From contig CAKURW010000029.1 in the NCBI GenBank assembly GCA_934675795.1, positions 1-22,756 of the forward strand: DNA of 22,756 bases. The letters run 5' to 3'. The first letter of the stretch is position 1. Every line of letters begins with the position of its first letter. Made by a program: the position numbers and the translations under genes. Source of the stretch: an uncultured Collinsella sp. (GTDB lineage Bacteria; Actinomycetota; Coriobacteriia; Coriobacteriales; Coriobacteriaceae). The notes beneath the pieces are model-generated. The model was not told the DNA's origin and ran no database searches. It saw only the letters and a program-made list of their open reading frames with translations. Below are positions 1 to 6,886 of the stretch, in pieces.

Positions 1-44
1 GAGCTCCTGTGCGAATTGGAGAGAGCGCTCCCGCAAACTGCCTC

Positions 45-74
45 TTGACAACTTATAGGAGCGTCGGTTTTAAT
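45..74 (+). promoter_or_regulatory. Candidate sigma-70-like promoter
   Basis: A consensus -35 box TTGACA (45-50) is followed after 18 bases by TTTAAT (69-74), which matches the -10 consensus at five of six positions. The predicted transcript would run into the 3' end of the minus-strand cluster, so it would make an antisense or short RNA rather than an obvious mRNA. The boxes are seen directly; promoter activity is inferred. Confidence 0.4.
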
Positions 75-85
75 TTCGCGAAATT
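72..85. promoter_or_regulatory. 14-bp perfect palindrome, possible operator
   Basis: AATTTCGCGAAATT is a perfect palindrome overlapping the -10 box of the candidate promoter at 45-74. That position would suit a repressor site, but no regulator can be assigned to it. Confidence 0.3.
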
Positions 86-198
86 CGGCATGGTTGAGGG
101 CAATCGGTTAAACGTAGTAGATAGGCCCATTTGGTGGCGAACGAATCAAGCCGAGGTACAAAATAGCCCCCGCCCTAGAAAAATCGTCGGCAAGGTAG

Positions 199-234
199 CA
201 AAAAGCCCCGCGGGCAGGAGGCTGCTCGCGGGGC
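199..234 (-). terminator. Rho-independent terminator of the dehydrogenase cluster
   Basis: On the minus strand GCCCCGCG (RC of 227-234) pairs with CGCGGGGC (RC of 205-212) across a 14-base loop. The stem is followed at once by TTTTTGC. It lies 73 bases past the stop codon of the last gene of the minus-strand cluster. Confidence 0.8.
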
Positions 235-307
235 AAAGAAGAGGGGCTTATTGGTGGCGGACCGAGGGGTTCGGCATGGGGTATCTGCCGCGGCCGCTCT
301 TAAGGCA

Positions 308-1348
308 TTACAGCTCGACGAGCTGGCCGGTCTCGGCGGCCTCCTTGATGGCGTTGAGAAGCGTGAGCGTCTTAACGTTGTCGGCGGGAGTCACGACGGG
401 CTCGACCTCGCGGCGAACGACCTTCACAAAGTGCTTGAGCTGCATCTTGTGCGGCAGCGCCGGGTCCACGGCCGGGATCTCCATCTGCAGCGGCTTGTGC
501 CAGTTGGAGGCGCCGTCGTAGGAGAACCGGTGCAGGCGGGGCAGCGAAAGGGCGCCCTTAGTGCCGCCGATAAAGTAGGCGTCGGCGTCGAAGGGGCGGT
601 ACTGCGGATCCTCGCGAGCGGTGGCCTCCCAGTTCCAGGGGCTGGCGGTGGCGTCAGAGATGGTCATGCTTGCGAGCGCGCCATCGGCAAAACGGACGTT
701 GACCACGGCGGAGTCCTCGGTCTCAAAACCGCGGGCGGCGCTGGACTGCATGCCCTGGACGGCAACGGGCTCGCCCAGCAGGTAGCGGAGCAGGTCGACG
801 TCGTGCACCAGGTTGACCAGGATCGGGCCGGCACCCTTCTTGCGGCGCCACTCGACATCGAAGTACTCGTCATTCTTATAGATCATGTAGTGGAAGCTCG
901 ACACGGTGAGCTTGCCCAGCTCGCCGGACTCGATGATCTCCTTAGCCTTGTTAACGAAGGGGTTGTGGCGACGGTGCTGACCCACGAGCACGGGCACGCC
1001 GGCGGTCTCGGCCTCGGCGGCGAAGGCCTGGGCATCCTCAAGGTCGTTGGAGATCGGCTTTTCGATCAACGGCACGATATTGCGCTTCACAGCCTCGCGG
1101 GCAACGCCCAGGTGCAAGTCGTTGGGGGTGGCGATAATGACGGCCTCGGGCTTGACCTCGTCCATCATCTGGGCGGGATCGGTGTAAAACGGCACGCCGG
1201 CGGCCTCGGCCGTGGCACGGGCGCCCTCAAAGGCGTCGGCGATGGCGACGAGCTCGGCCTCGGGCTCCTCGGTGACAAAGCGGATGTGGTTGCGGCCCAT
1301 GGCGCCGGCGCCGATAACGGCAATGCGGACGGGGTTGAGCTCAGACAT
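308..1348 (-). CDS. Gfo/Idh/MocA-family NAD(P)-dependent oxidoreductase
   Basis: A cytosolic dehydrogenase of 346 residues, close to the usual 330-390 for the family. The N-terminal Rossmann fold carries GAGAMG at about residues 13-18, followed by the conserved EKP motif (96-98), whose lysine contributes to catalysis in this family. VHDVDLLRYLLGEP near residue 180 carries the His/Asp pair typical of the substrate domain. AAGGAG stands six bases before the ATG. It is the last gene of a cluster with an SDR dehydrogenase and an OFA-type MFS carrier, so it probably oxidises or epimerises a sugar, polyol or inositol derivative brought in by that carrier. Family assignment is firm; the substrate cannot be read from the sequence. 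Confidence 0.9.
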   Translation of the reverse strand: MSELNPVRIAVIGAGAMGRNHIRFVTEEPEAELVAIADAFEGARATAEAAGVPFYTDPAQMMDEVKPEAVIIATPNDLHLGVAREAVKRNIVPLIEKPISNDLEDAQAFAAEAETAGVPVLVGQHRRHNPFVNKAKEIIESGELGKLTVSSFHYMIYKNDEYFDVEWRRKKGAGPILVNLVHDVDLLRYLLGEPVAVQGMQSSAARGFETEDSAVVNVRFADGALASMTISDATASPWNWEATAREDPQYRPFDADAYFIGGTKGALSLPRLHRFSYDGASNWHKPLQMEIPAVDPALPHKMQLKHFVKVVRREVEPVVTPADNVKTLTLLNAIKEAAETGQLVEL

Positions 1349-1377
1349 TTCGACTCCTTAATACTGGTGGCGGTGGA

Positions 1378-1406
1378 ATGCGGCAAGGGGGCGGTCCTTG
1401 CCGCAT
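1378..1406 (-). other. Intercistronic hairpin
   Basis: ATGCGGCAAGG (1378-1388) and CCTTGCCGCAT (1396-1406) are perfect inverted arms around a seven-base loop, between the MFS and oxidoreductase genes. No T-tract follows on the minus strand, so it is more likely an mRNA processing or stability element than a full terminator. Confidence 0.5.
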
Positions 1407-1415
1407 CAAGCAAAA

Positions 1416-2672
1416 CTAGGCGGACTTCTTCTTGCTGTCGGAGACCATCATGTAGACGGTGAGCACGACGGCGATTGCGGCGATTACGATGGCACCGTAG
1501 AAGGACTGCTGGTAGGCGGCGCTGCCGGCCTCGGCGTGATACAGCACGGCGGTGATGGGCTGGCTGATCCAGGTGGAGGCGGCGTAACCCAAAAACATGA
1601 TGCCGTAGTTGACGCCGATGTTGCTGGTGCCGAAGGCGCCACCAGTGAGCGGCGGGTAGATGACGAGCAGGGCGCCAAAGCTAAAGCCGAGCAGGGCGAG
1701 CGCCACAAAGAACATGCTCTGCGTAAAGCTCATCGACATGATGACGAGCGCGACGATGGTGACGACAAGGCTGATGAGCAGCGACTTATAGGCGCCGAGC
1801 TTGTCGATGATCTGGCCAAAGGACAGACGACCGACCAGGTTGGCGCAGGTGTTGACGGAGACGACCACACCGCCGAGGGCGACGGCCGCGGCACTCGTGG
1901 GGTCGGCGAAGAGCTGGACGGCGGCGATGGAGGCAACCTTGCCCACGAGCAGGGTGCCCGCGGTGGCGGCAAAGGCGAAGGTGACGATGAGGACCCAGAA
2001 GCGCGGGGTCTTGACCATCTCGCCCGGGGTGAGGTCACCGAAGGTGCCGGCATGCGCGCCGCCCTTGGGGGCCTCGAAGCCCTCGGGCAGCCAACCGGCC
2101 TCGGGGGCCTTCAGGAACAGGGCGGAGGCGGCGATCGTCACAAAGAAGATGACGCCGAGTGCCTTGAGGGCGTCAAAGATACCCAGGCTCGGGATGAGCA
2201 GCGAAGCGAGCACCGGGGACAGCACGGCGGGGCCGGCGGTCGAAGCGGCCAGGGTGATGCCGGAGGCGAGACCCTTCTTGTCGATGAACCACTTTTGGCC
2301 GGTGGTGAGCGCCGGGTTGTAGCCCAGGCCGTTGCCGACAGCGGCGACGAGCGAGAACCACAGGTAGAACTGCCACGGCTCGGTGACGGTGCCGGACATG
2401 AACCAGCCCAGGCCGTAGCACACGGCGGCGGCGATCACGACGTTGCGCGGGCCGATCTTATCGGAGATGCGGCCGGCGAAGATACCCGTCACGGCCATGA
2501 TGGTCTGAAAGACCGGGAAGGCCCAGGTAAGAGCGCTGGACCACTCGGGGTAGACGGCGAGCAGGTTCTTGCTCACGACGGAATACAGCGCGATGGAGCT
2601 GATGAAGAACATGGTGACGCATGCGGCGGAAAGCACGACGGCGCGACCCTTGTTGGAGTTGGTGGAAGCCAT
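1416..2672 (-). CDS. MFS transporter, OFA (oxalate/formate antiporter-like) family
   Basis: A 418-residue inner-membrane carrier with about twelve hydrophobic segments. Features typical of the OFA branch of the major facilitator superfamily include the loop GRISDKIGPR after the second segment, TPRFWVL at the start of the second half and YPPLTGGAFGTSNIGVNYG in the C-terminal half. Family members exchange or co-transport small mono- and dicarboxylates. The start at 2672 follows a GAAAGAG ribosome binding site. The gene lies 66 bases after the SDR gene and 67 before the Gfo/Idh gene, on the same strand, so the three probably form one transcript. A role importing an acidic substrate for the two dehydrogenases is inferred from context; the actual solute is unknown. 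Confidence 0.88.
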   Translation of the reverse strand: MASTNSNKGRAVVLSAACVTMFFISSIALYSVVSKNLLAVYPEWSSALTWAFPVFQTIMAVTGIFAGRISDKIGPRNVVIAAAVCYGLGWFMSGTVTEPWQFYLWFSLVAAVGNGLGYNPALTTGQKWFIDKKGLASGITLAASTAGPAVLSPVLASLLIPSLGIFDALKALGVIFFVTIAASALFLKAPEAGWLPEGFEAPKGGAHAGTFGDLTPGEMVKTPRFWVLIVTFAFAATAGTLLVGKVASIAAVQLFADPTSAAAVALGGVVVSVNTCANLVGRLSFGQIIDKLGAYKSLLISLVVTIVALVIMSMSFTQSMFFVALALLGFSFGALLVIYPPLTGGAFGTSNIGVNYGIMFLGYAASTWISQPITAVLYHAEAGSAAYQQSFYGAIVIAAIAVVLTVYMMVSDSKKKSA

Positions 2673-2738
2673 TGGACTCTTTCTGATCGATATGGGGGGA
2701 GGAGCGGGCGTATCCGCGGGCCTCCCTGTTAGGTTGGT

Positions 2739-3620
2739 TTACTGGTCAGTCGGCTTGGCGACGCCGGACTCATCGGACCAAAGCTCGACACCCTTGTTCT
2801 TGAGGTAGTTGTCGGCATAGGCGCGACGGCCGCCGGGCTTGGCGGTGAGGTCGCCCATCATGTTGGAGAAGCCACCGTCGACTTTGATGGCGTCGCCGGT
2901 GGTAAAGTCCGAGCGCTTGGACGCCAGGAACATGACGGCGTTGGCGATATCGCTGACCTCGCCGATGCGGCGCGTGGCGATCAGACGGCTGCGGCTCTTT
3001 TCGACCTCGGGGTCGGCGTAGAAATTGGCCGACATCGGGGTCTTAACGAAGCAAGGCTCGACGCAGTTGGAGCGGACGCCGTAGGGGCCCCACTCGGCGG
3101 CGAGCATCTTGGACATCATGTTGACGCCGGCCTTGGTGGAGCTGTACACGCCCGAGAACGTCTCGGGGGAGTGGCTGGCGACGGTCGAGATGTGCACCAG
3201 GCGACCCTGGCCGGCCTTGATCATCTCGCGACCAAAGCGCTGCGAGGTGATGAAGTAACCGGTGAGGTTGACGTTGAGCACCTGCTCCCAGTCGCTCAGC
3301 GGCAGGTCCTCCATGGCGGCGAAGCGCAGGATACCGGCGGTGTTGACGAGGACGTCGACGCGGCCGAAGTTGGCGATGGTGGCGTCGACGGCAGCCTGAA
3401 CCTCGGCCTCGTCGGTGGCGTTCATCTTGTAGCCCTCGGCGTGGATGCCAAATTCGGCAGCGAGGTCGGCGGCAGCGGCCTTGACCTTCTCCTCGTCCAG
3501 GTCGAGCATGACGACGTTGGCGCCATTGCGGGCGAACTCGCGGCAGATCTCGGCGCCCATACCGCCGAGCGCGCCAGTCACGGCGCAGACATCGCCCTCG
3601 AGCTTAAGCCAATTGCTCAT
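2739..3620 (-). CDS. SDR-family NAD(P)-dependent oxidoreductase
   Basis: A classical short-chain dehydrogenase of 293 residues. The cofactor motif TGALGGMG is at 15-22, with Asp40 at the end of the second strand, which usually favours NAD(H) over NADP(H). NTAG stands at 93-96 where NNAG is usual. The catalytic Ser lies in the HISTVAS segment (143-149), with Tyr159 and Lys163 in YSSTK. The core resembles the gluconate/sorbitol dehydrogenase group (KduD-like). A tail of about 35 residues after the usual end (roughly 258-293) makes it longer than the common 250-residue members. AAGAAGGGAAG precedes the ATG. It is the promoter-proximal gene of the cluster and divergent from the LysR regulator. 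Substrate unknown; a sugar acid or polyol is likely. Confidence 0.88.
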   Translation of the reverse strand: MSNWLKLEGDVCAVTGALGGMGAEICREFARNGANVVMLDLDEEKVKAAAADLAAEFGIHAEGYKMNATDEAEVQAAVDATIANFGRVDVLVNTAGILRFAAMEDLPLSDWEQVLNVNLTGYFITSQRFGREMIKAGQGRLVHISTVASHSPETFSGVYSSTKAGVNMMSKMLAAEWGPYGVRSNCVEPCFVKTPMSANFYADPEVEKSRSRLIATRRIGEVSDIANAVMFLASKRSDFTTGDAIKVDGGFSNMMGDLTAKPGGRRAYADNYLKNKGVELWSDESGVAKPTDQ

Positions 3621-3853
3621 AGGAACTTCCCTTCTTGTGCCTCCCGGTGGGCCGCTCCCATTAATCGACCCACGTGGTTTTCGCTGGTTATCGTATGCTT
3701 TGCATTTGCGCAGGTGAATTGCATATTTGTTAGAATAGCGTTAACCGTAGGTTTACACTGTGCGATGCAGATTATTCTCAATTGAGCGCGTGACCTGCGA
3801 AAACAACCCCCTGTGGCACCATGCGGTCACAGGCGCGAAAACGGGAGATTGAC
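3621..3853. promoter_or_regulatory. Divergent control region between the SDR cluster and the LysR regulator
   Basis: This AT-richer stretch separates the divergent genes. AACC-GTA-GGTT (3743-3753) is a perfect inverted repeat with a three-base centre, the size and shape of a LysR-type binding site, although strict T-N11-A ends are missing. On the minus strand TTCACC followed 17 bases later by TACGAT is a weak promoter candidate for the SDR gene. On the plus strand TAGAAT (3731-3736) is a candidate -10 for the regulator. LysR-type proteins commonly bind such divergent regions; binding here is inferred. Confidence 0.45.
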
Positions 3854-4732
3854 GTGTACGATCGACGACTTGAGGCCATATCGGCCGCCGCGGAGCTGGG
3901 AAGCTTCTCGCGTGCGGCGGCAAAATTGCGTGTGTCGACGCCGGCACTCGTCAAGCAGGTATCGGGTTTTGAGGCGGAGTTCGGTATTACGCTGTTCGAA
4001 CGCTCGCACTCGGGCGTCAAGGTGACGCCGGCGGGCGCTCTGCTGGTGGACGACGCGCGCTCGATCATGCGGCAGTCCGAGGACGCGCTGCGCCGTGCCC
4101 GACGCGCGGCGGGCGATGGCGGTGCCGTGCGCCTGGGCGTGTCGATGATGTGCCCGGGGCGCCAGACGCTGTCGATGTGGACGGGTGTGCACGAGCTGGA
4201 GCCATCGTTGCGATTTGAGATCGTGCCGGTAAGCGACCTCTATGACGAGCGCGAATCCGTCATGCGCAGCCTCGGTCGAGAGGTTGATGTAGTGCAGTCG
4301 AGTTTTTCGACCCCACGCTGGGGCGACACTTGCCAAAAGCTCCGCATCGTCAACGTGCCGTTTTATATCGACCTGCCGCGCACGAGCCCGCTGGCGCGCA
4401 AGACACGCATTACGGTCGCCGACTTGGAGGGCATGCGCCTGCGCGTACTGCGCCACGGCAACGATGCCATGGACAGCCTGCGCATCGACCTGTTGGCCGA
4501 CGGCGGTGTGGACGTGATCGATGCGGATAGCTTTGACTTCGCGCTCTTTAACGAGGCGGAGGAAAAGGGCGACGCGGTGCTCACCTGCGGCGCATGGTCG
4601 GGGGTGCACCCGGCCTTTGTGGGCGTGCCGTTCCTGTGCGGTCGCGAGGTACCGGTCTTTCTGCACTACCCGCTCGAGCCCACCCTCCAAGTCCAAAAAT
4701 TCGTGAACGCCATGGCCCAACTCCTCAAGTAG
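3854..4732 (+). CDS. LysR-type transcriptional regulator
   Basis: A DNA-binding regulator of 292 residues from the GTG start chosen here. That start has GGGAG six bases upstream, whereas the in-frame ATG at 3821 has no ribosome binding site and would add 11 residues. The N-terminal winged helix-turn-helix shows the LysR pattern: SRAAAKLRVSTPALVKQVSG, then EAEFGITLFERSHSGVKVTPAG. A periplasmic-binding-protein-like effector domain follows from about residue 85 to the end. Such proteins usually activate a divergent operon when a small metabolite binds, so this one probably controls the SDR-MFS-Gfo/Idh cluster. The C-terminal domain is less typical than the N-terminal domain, so the effector cannot be predicted. 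Confidence 0.9.
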   Translation: MYDRRLEAISAAAELGSFSRAAAKLRVSTPALVKQVSGFEAEFGITLFERSHSGVKVTPAGALLVDDARSIMRQSEDALRRARRAAGDGGAVRLGVSMMCPGRQTLSMWTGVHELEPSLRFEIVPVSDLYDERESVMRSLGREVDVVQSSFSTPRWGDTCQKLRIVNVPFYIDLPRTSPLARKTRITVADLEGMRLRVLRHGNDAMDSLRIDLLADGGVDVIDADSFDFALFNEAEEKGDAVLTCGAWSGVHPAFVGVPFLCGREVPVFLHYPLEPTLQVQKFVNAMAQLLK

Positions 4733-4769
4733 CTCACCTGGAACGGGACTTTTTTGACTCCTTACAAAA

Positions 4770-4799
4770 TGAGGCCCTGGCCAAACGGCCAGGGCCTCA
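4770..4799. terminator. Bidirectional terminator between convergent transcripts
   Basis: TGAGGCCCTGGCC (4770-4782) and GGCCAGGGCCTCA (4787-4799) form a 13-bp perfect stem with a four-base loop. On the minus strand the stem is followed directly by TTTTGT, a good end for the ABC exporter operon. On the plus strand a run of five T lies seven bases further on (4807-4811), so it can also end the LysR transcript. Confidence 0.75.
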
Positions 4800-4836
4800 C
4801 CACTTCTTTTTAGGCTGCGAGAAAAGGCTGCGCGTA

Positions 4837-4940
4837 GGAGTTCCCCGAGGGAGACGGGGTGTTTGCTCCGCGCGCAGTTTCGCAGCGAAGCGAGAATGTT
4901 TGAGCACGGAGTAAACACCCCGTCTCCCTCGGGGAACTCC
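4837..4940. repeat. Long inverted-repeat element with 34-bp arms
   Basis: The arms 4837-4870 and 4907-4940 are complementary at 33 of 34 positions, and the one exception (G4865 with T4912) can pair as G-U in plus-strand RNA. The 36-base centre has its own short inverted repeat, TTCGC-A-GCGAA. The element lies between the LysR terminator and the end of the ABC operon. No T-tract follows on either strand, so it does not look like a simple terminator. A REP- or MITE-like repeat, or a structured RNA, are the main options. Confidence 0.75.
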
Positions 4941-4966
4941 GTTGGGAGCGTTGGGGCTGTTTTGAG

Positions 4967-6886
4967 CTACTCCAGCTCAAACGCTCCGGTGTAGAGCTGG
5001 TAGTAATACCCGCGCTTGGCGATCAGCTCGTCGTGGTTGCCGCGCTCGATGATGCGGCCGTGGTCCAGGCAGATGATCGCGTCGGAGTTGCGCACGGTGG
5101 AGAGACGGTGCGCGATGACAAACGTCGTGCGGCCCTCCATGAGCTTATCCATGCCTGCCTGCACGATGGCCTCGGTGCGGGTGTCGATGGAGCTCGTGGC
5201 CTCGTCCAGAATCATTGCCGGCGGATCGGCGACGGCAGCACGTGCGATCGAAATCAGCTGGCGCTGGCCCTGCGACAGCTGTGCGCCGTTGCCGGTGAGC
5301 ATCGTGTCGTAGCCGTCGGGCAGGCGGGTGATAAAGTCGTCCGCGCCGGCGAGCTTTGCCGCCGCGATGCACTCCTCGTCGGTGGCGTCTAGGTTGCCGT
5401 AGCGGATGTTGTCCATCACGGTGCCGGTGAACAGGTTCACGTCCTGCAGTACCACGCCCAGCGAGCGGCGCAGATCGGCCTTGCGGATCTTGTTGACGTT
5501 GATGCCGTCGTAGCGAATCTTGCCGTCGGCGATGTCATAGAAGCGGTTGATGAGGTTGGTGATGGTCGTCTTGCCCGCACCGGTGGCGCCGACAAACGCG
5601 ACCTTCTGGCCCGGCTTGGCAAACACGGACACGCCGTGCAGCACCTCGTGGTCGGGCGTGTAGCCAAAGTCGACGTTGTCCATGACCAGGTCGCCGCGCA
5701 GCGGTACGTACTCGATCTCGCCGGTTGCGCGGTGCGGGTGTTTCCATGCCCACATGCCGGTGTGGTGGTCGGCCTCCTCGAACTCCCAAGTCTCGGGGTT
5801 CACCTGCGCGTTGACGAGCGTCACGTAGCCTTCGTCGGCCTCGGGCTCCTCGTCGATGAGCTCAAAGATGCGGTCGGCGCCGGCGAGGCCCATGACCACG
5901 GCGTTGATCTGCTGCGAGATCTGACCGATCTGTCCGCAGAACTGCTTGGTCATGTTGAGGAACGGCACCACGACGGCGATGGACAGCGTCATGCCCGAGA
6001 TGCTCAGGTTGGGCACGCCCAGCGCCAGGAAAATGCCGCCGGCAAGGGCCACCAACACGTAGAGCAGGTTGCCCAGGTTCATAAGGATAGGCATGAGGAT
6101 GTTGGCGTACATGTTGGCCTTCTGCGAGACCTCGAAGAGCTTTTCGTTGCGCTCGTCAAAATCGGCCTCGGCGGCAGACTCGTGGCAGAATGCCTTGACG
6201 ACCTTCTGGCCGTTCATGACTTCCTCGATATGGCCCTCGACCACGCCGAGCTCGGACTGCTGCGCAATAAAGAAACGCGCGGAGTTGGAGCCGAGCAGCT
6301 TGGTCATAAAGGTCATAAAGACGACGCCGGCCACAATGACCAGGCACATCCACACGCTGTAGTACAGCATGATAAAGAATACCGTGACGATGACGATGGT
6401 CGTCATGAGCAGGTTGGGCAGCGACTGGCTGATCATCTGGCGCAGCGTGTCGATGTCGTTGGTGTAGTGGCTCATGATGTCGCCGCGCTGGTGCGTGTCG
6501 AAGTAGCGAATCGGCAGGTCCTGCATGCGGTTGAACATCTTCTCGCGCAGCTTCTCGAGCGAGCCCTGCGTGACGATGGCCATGGCGCGGTTCCAGAAGA
6601 GCGAAGACGCGACGCCCACGGCGTAGATGCAGCCGAGGGTAGTCACAAGCTTCAGAATTTTGGGCTGCGCGGCCGTCCAGTCGCCCGACTGCCATGATTC
6701 GCTGATGACCTGCAGCGCGCTCTGGAGAAACGTCGCGCCGATGGAGTTGATGACGGCGCAGAGCACCACGCCGGCGACGACGAGGGGCAAAAGCACCGGG
6801 TAGAAGCCAAAGAGCATTCTGATGAGGCGCGTCATGGCGCCGCCCTTGCAGTTGCGTACGCGCTCGGCGGTAGTGGCCTTACTCAT
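4967..6886 (-). CDS. ABC exporter half-transporter, canonical-site partner
   Basis: A fused membrane and ATPase half-transporter of 639 residues. Six membrane segments lie within about 25-330 and the nucleotide-binding domain starts near 400. Walker A is GATGAGKT (433-440), the signature LSQGQ is at 537-541, Walker B is MILDE with catalytic Glu562, and the H-loop has His593, so its own catalytic residues are intact. A 40-45-residue insert (about 355-400) joins the two domains; I recall a similar linker in TM288/LmrD-like partners. The ATG overlaps the stop of the preceding ABC gene by eight bases (ATGAGTAA), with AAGGAGG eight bases upstream. It should form a heterodimer with that protein and export drugs, lipids or peptides; the substrate is unknown. 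Confidence 0.93.
   Translation of the reverse strand: MSKATTAERVRNCKGGAMTRLIRMLFGFYPVLLPLVVAGVVLCAVINSIGATFLQSALQVISESWQSGDWTAAQPKILKLVTTLGCIYAVGVASSLFWNRAMAIVTQGSLEKLREKMFNRMQDLPIRYFDTHQRGDIMSHYTNDIDTLRQMISQSLPNLLMTTIVIVTVFFIMLYYSVWMCLVIVAGVVFMTFMTKLLGSNSARFFIAQQSELGVVEGHIEEVMNGQKVVKAFCHESAAEADFDERNEKLFEVSQKANMYANILMPILMNLGNLLYVLVALAGGIFLALGVPNLSISGMTLSIAVVVPFLNMTKQFCGQIGQISQQINAVVMGLAGADRIFELIDEEPEADEGYVTLVNAQVNPETWEFEEADHHTGMWAWKHPHRATGEIEYVPLRGDLVMDNVDFGYTPDHEVLHGVSVFAKPGQKVAFVGATGAGKTTITNLINRFYDIADGKIRYDGINVNKIRKADLRRSLGVVLQDVNLFTGTVMDNIRYGNLDATDEECIAAAKLAGADDFITRLPDGYDTMLTGNGAQLSQGQRQLISIARAAVADPPAMILDEATSSIDTRTEAIVQAGMDKLMEGRTTFVIAHRLSTVRNSDAIICLDHGRIIERGNHDELIAKRGYYYQLYTGAFELE

Larger units (their letters stand above)
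1..307. other. Intergenic region left of the dehydrogenase cluster
   Basis: No convincing gene is visible in this stretch. Frames running through it on the plus strand continue antisense into the dehydrogenase gene and have no family resemblance. It holds a candidate plus-strand promoter, a 14-bp perfect palindrome and the terminator of the minus-strand cluster, each listed separately. The gene served by the promoter is not visible, because everything downstream on the plus strand is antisense to the cluster. Confidence 0.6.

Noticed and set aside
251..2732. Long plus-strand open frames opposite the dehydrogenase and MFS genes
   Set aside because: They mirror the codon bias of the GC-rich genes on the other strand, are rich in low-complexity Gly, His and Asp runs, and show no family motifs; the minus-strand products are clear family members.
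3827..4918. 363-codon minus-strand frame opposite the LysR gene
   Set aside because: It runs through the terminator and the 104-bp inverted repeat and has no family resemblance, while the plus strand encodes a typical LysR protein.
5636..6697. 353-codon plus-strand frame opposite the second ABC gene
   Set aside because: It is an antisense shadow of a gene with all ABC motifs in order; its own translation is His/Val/Asp-rich without recognisable domains.
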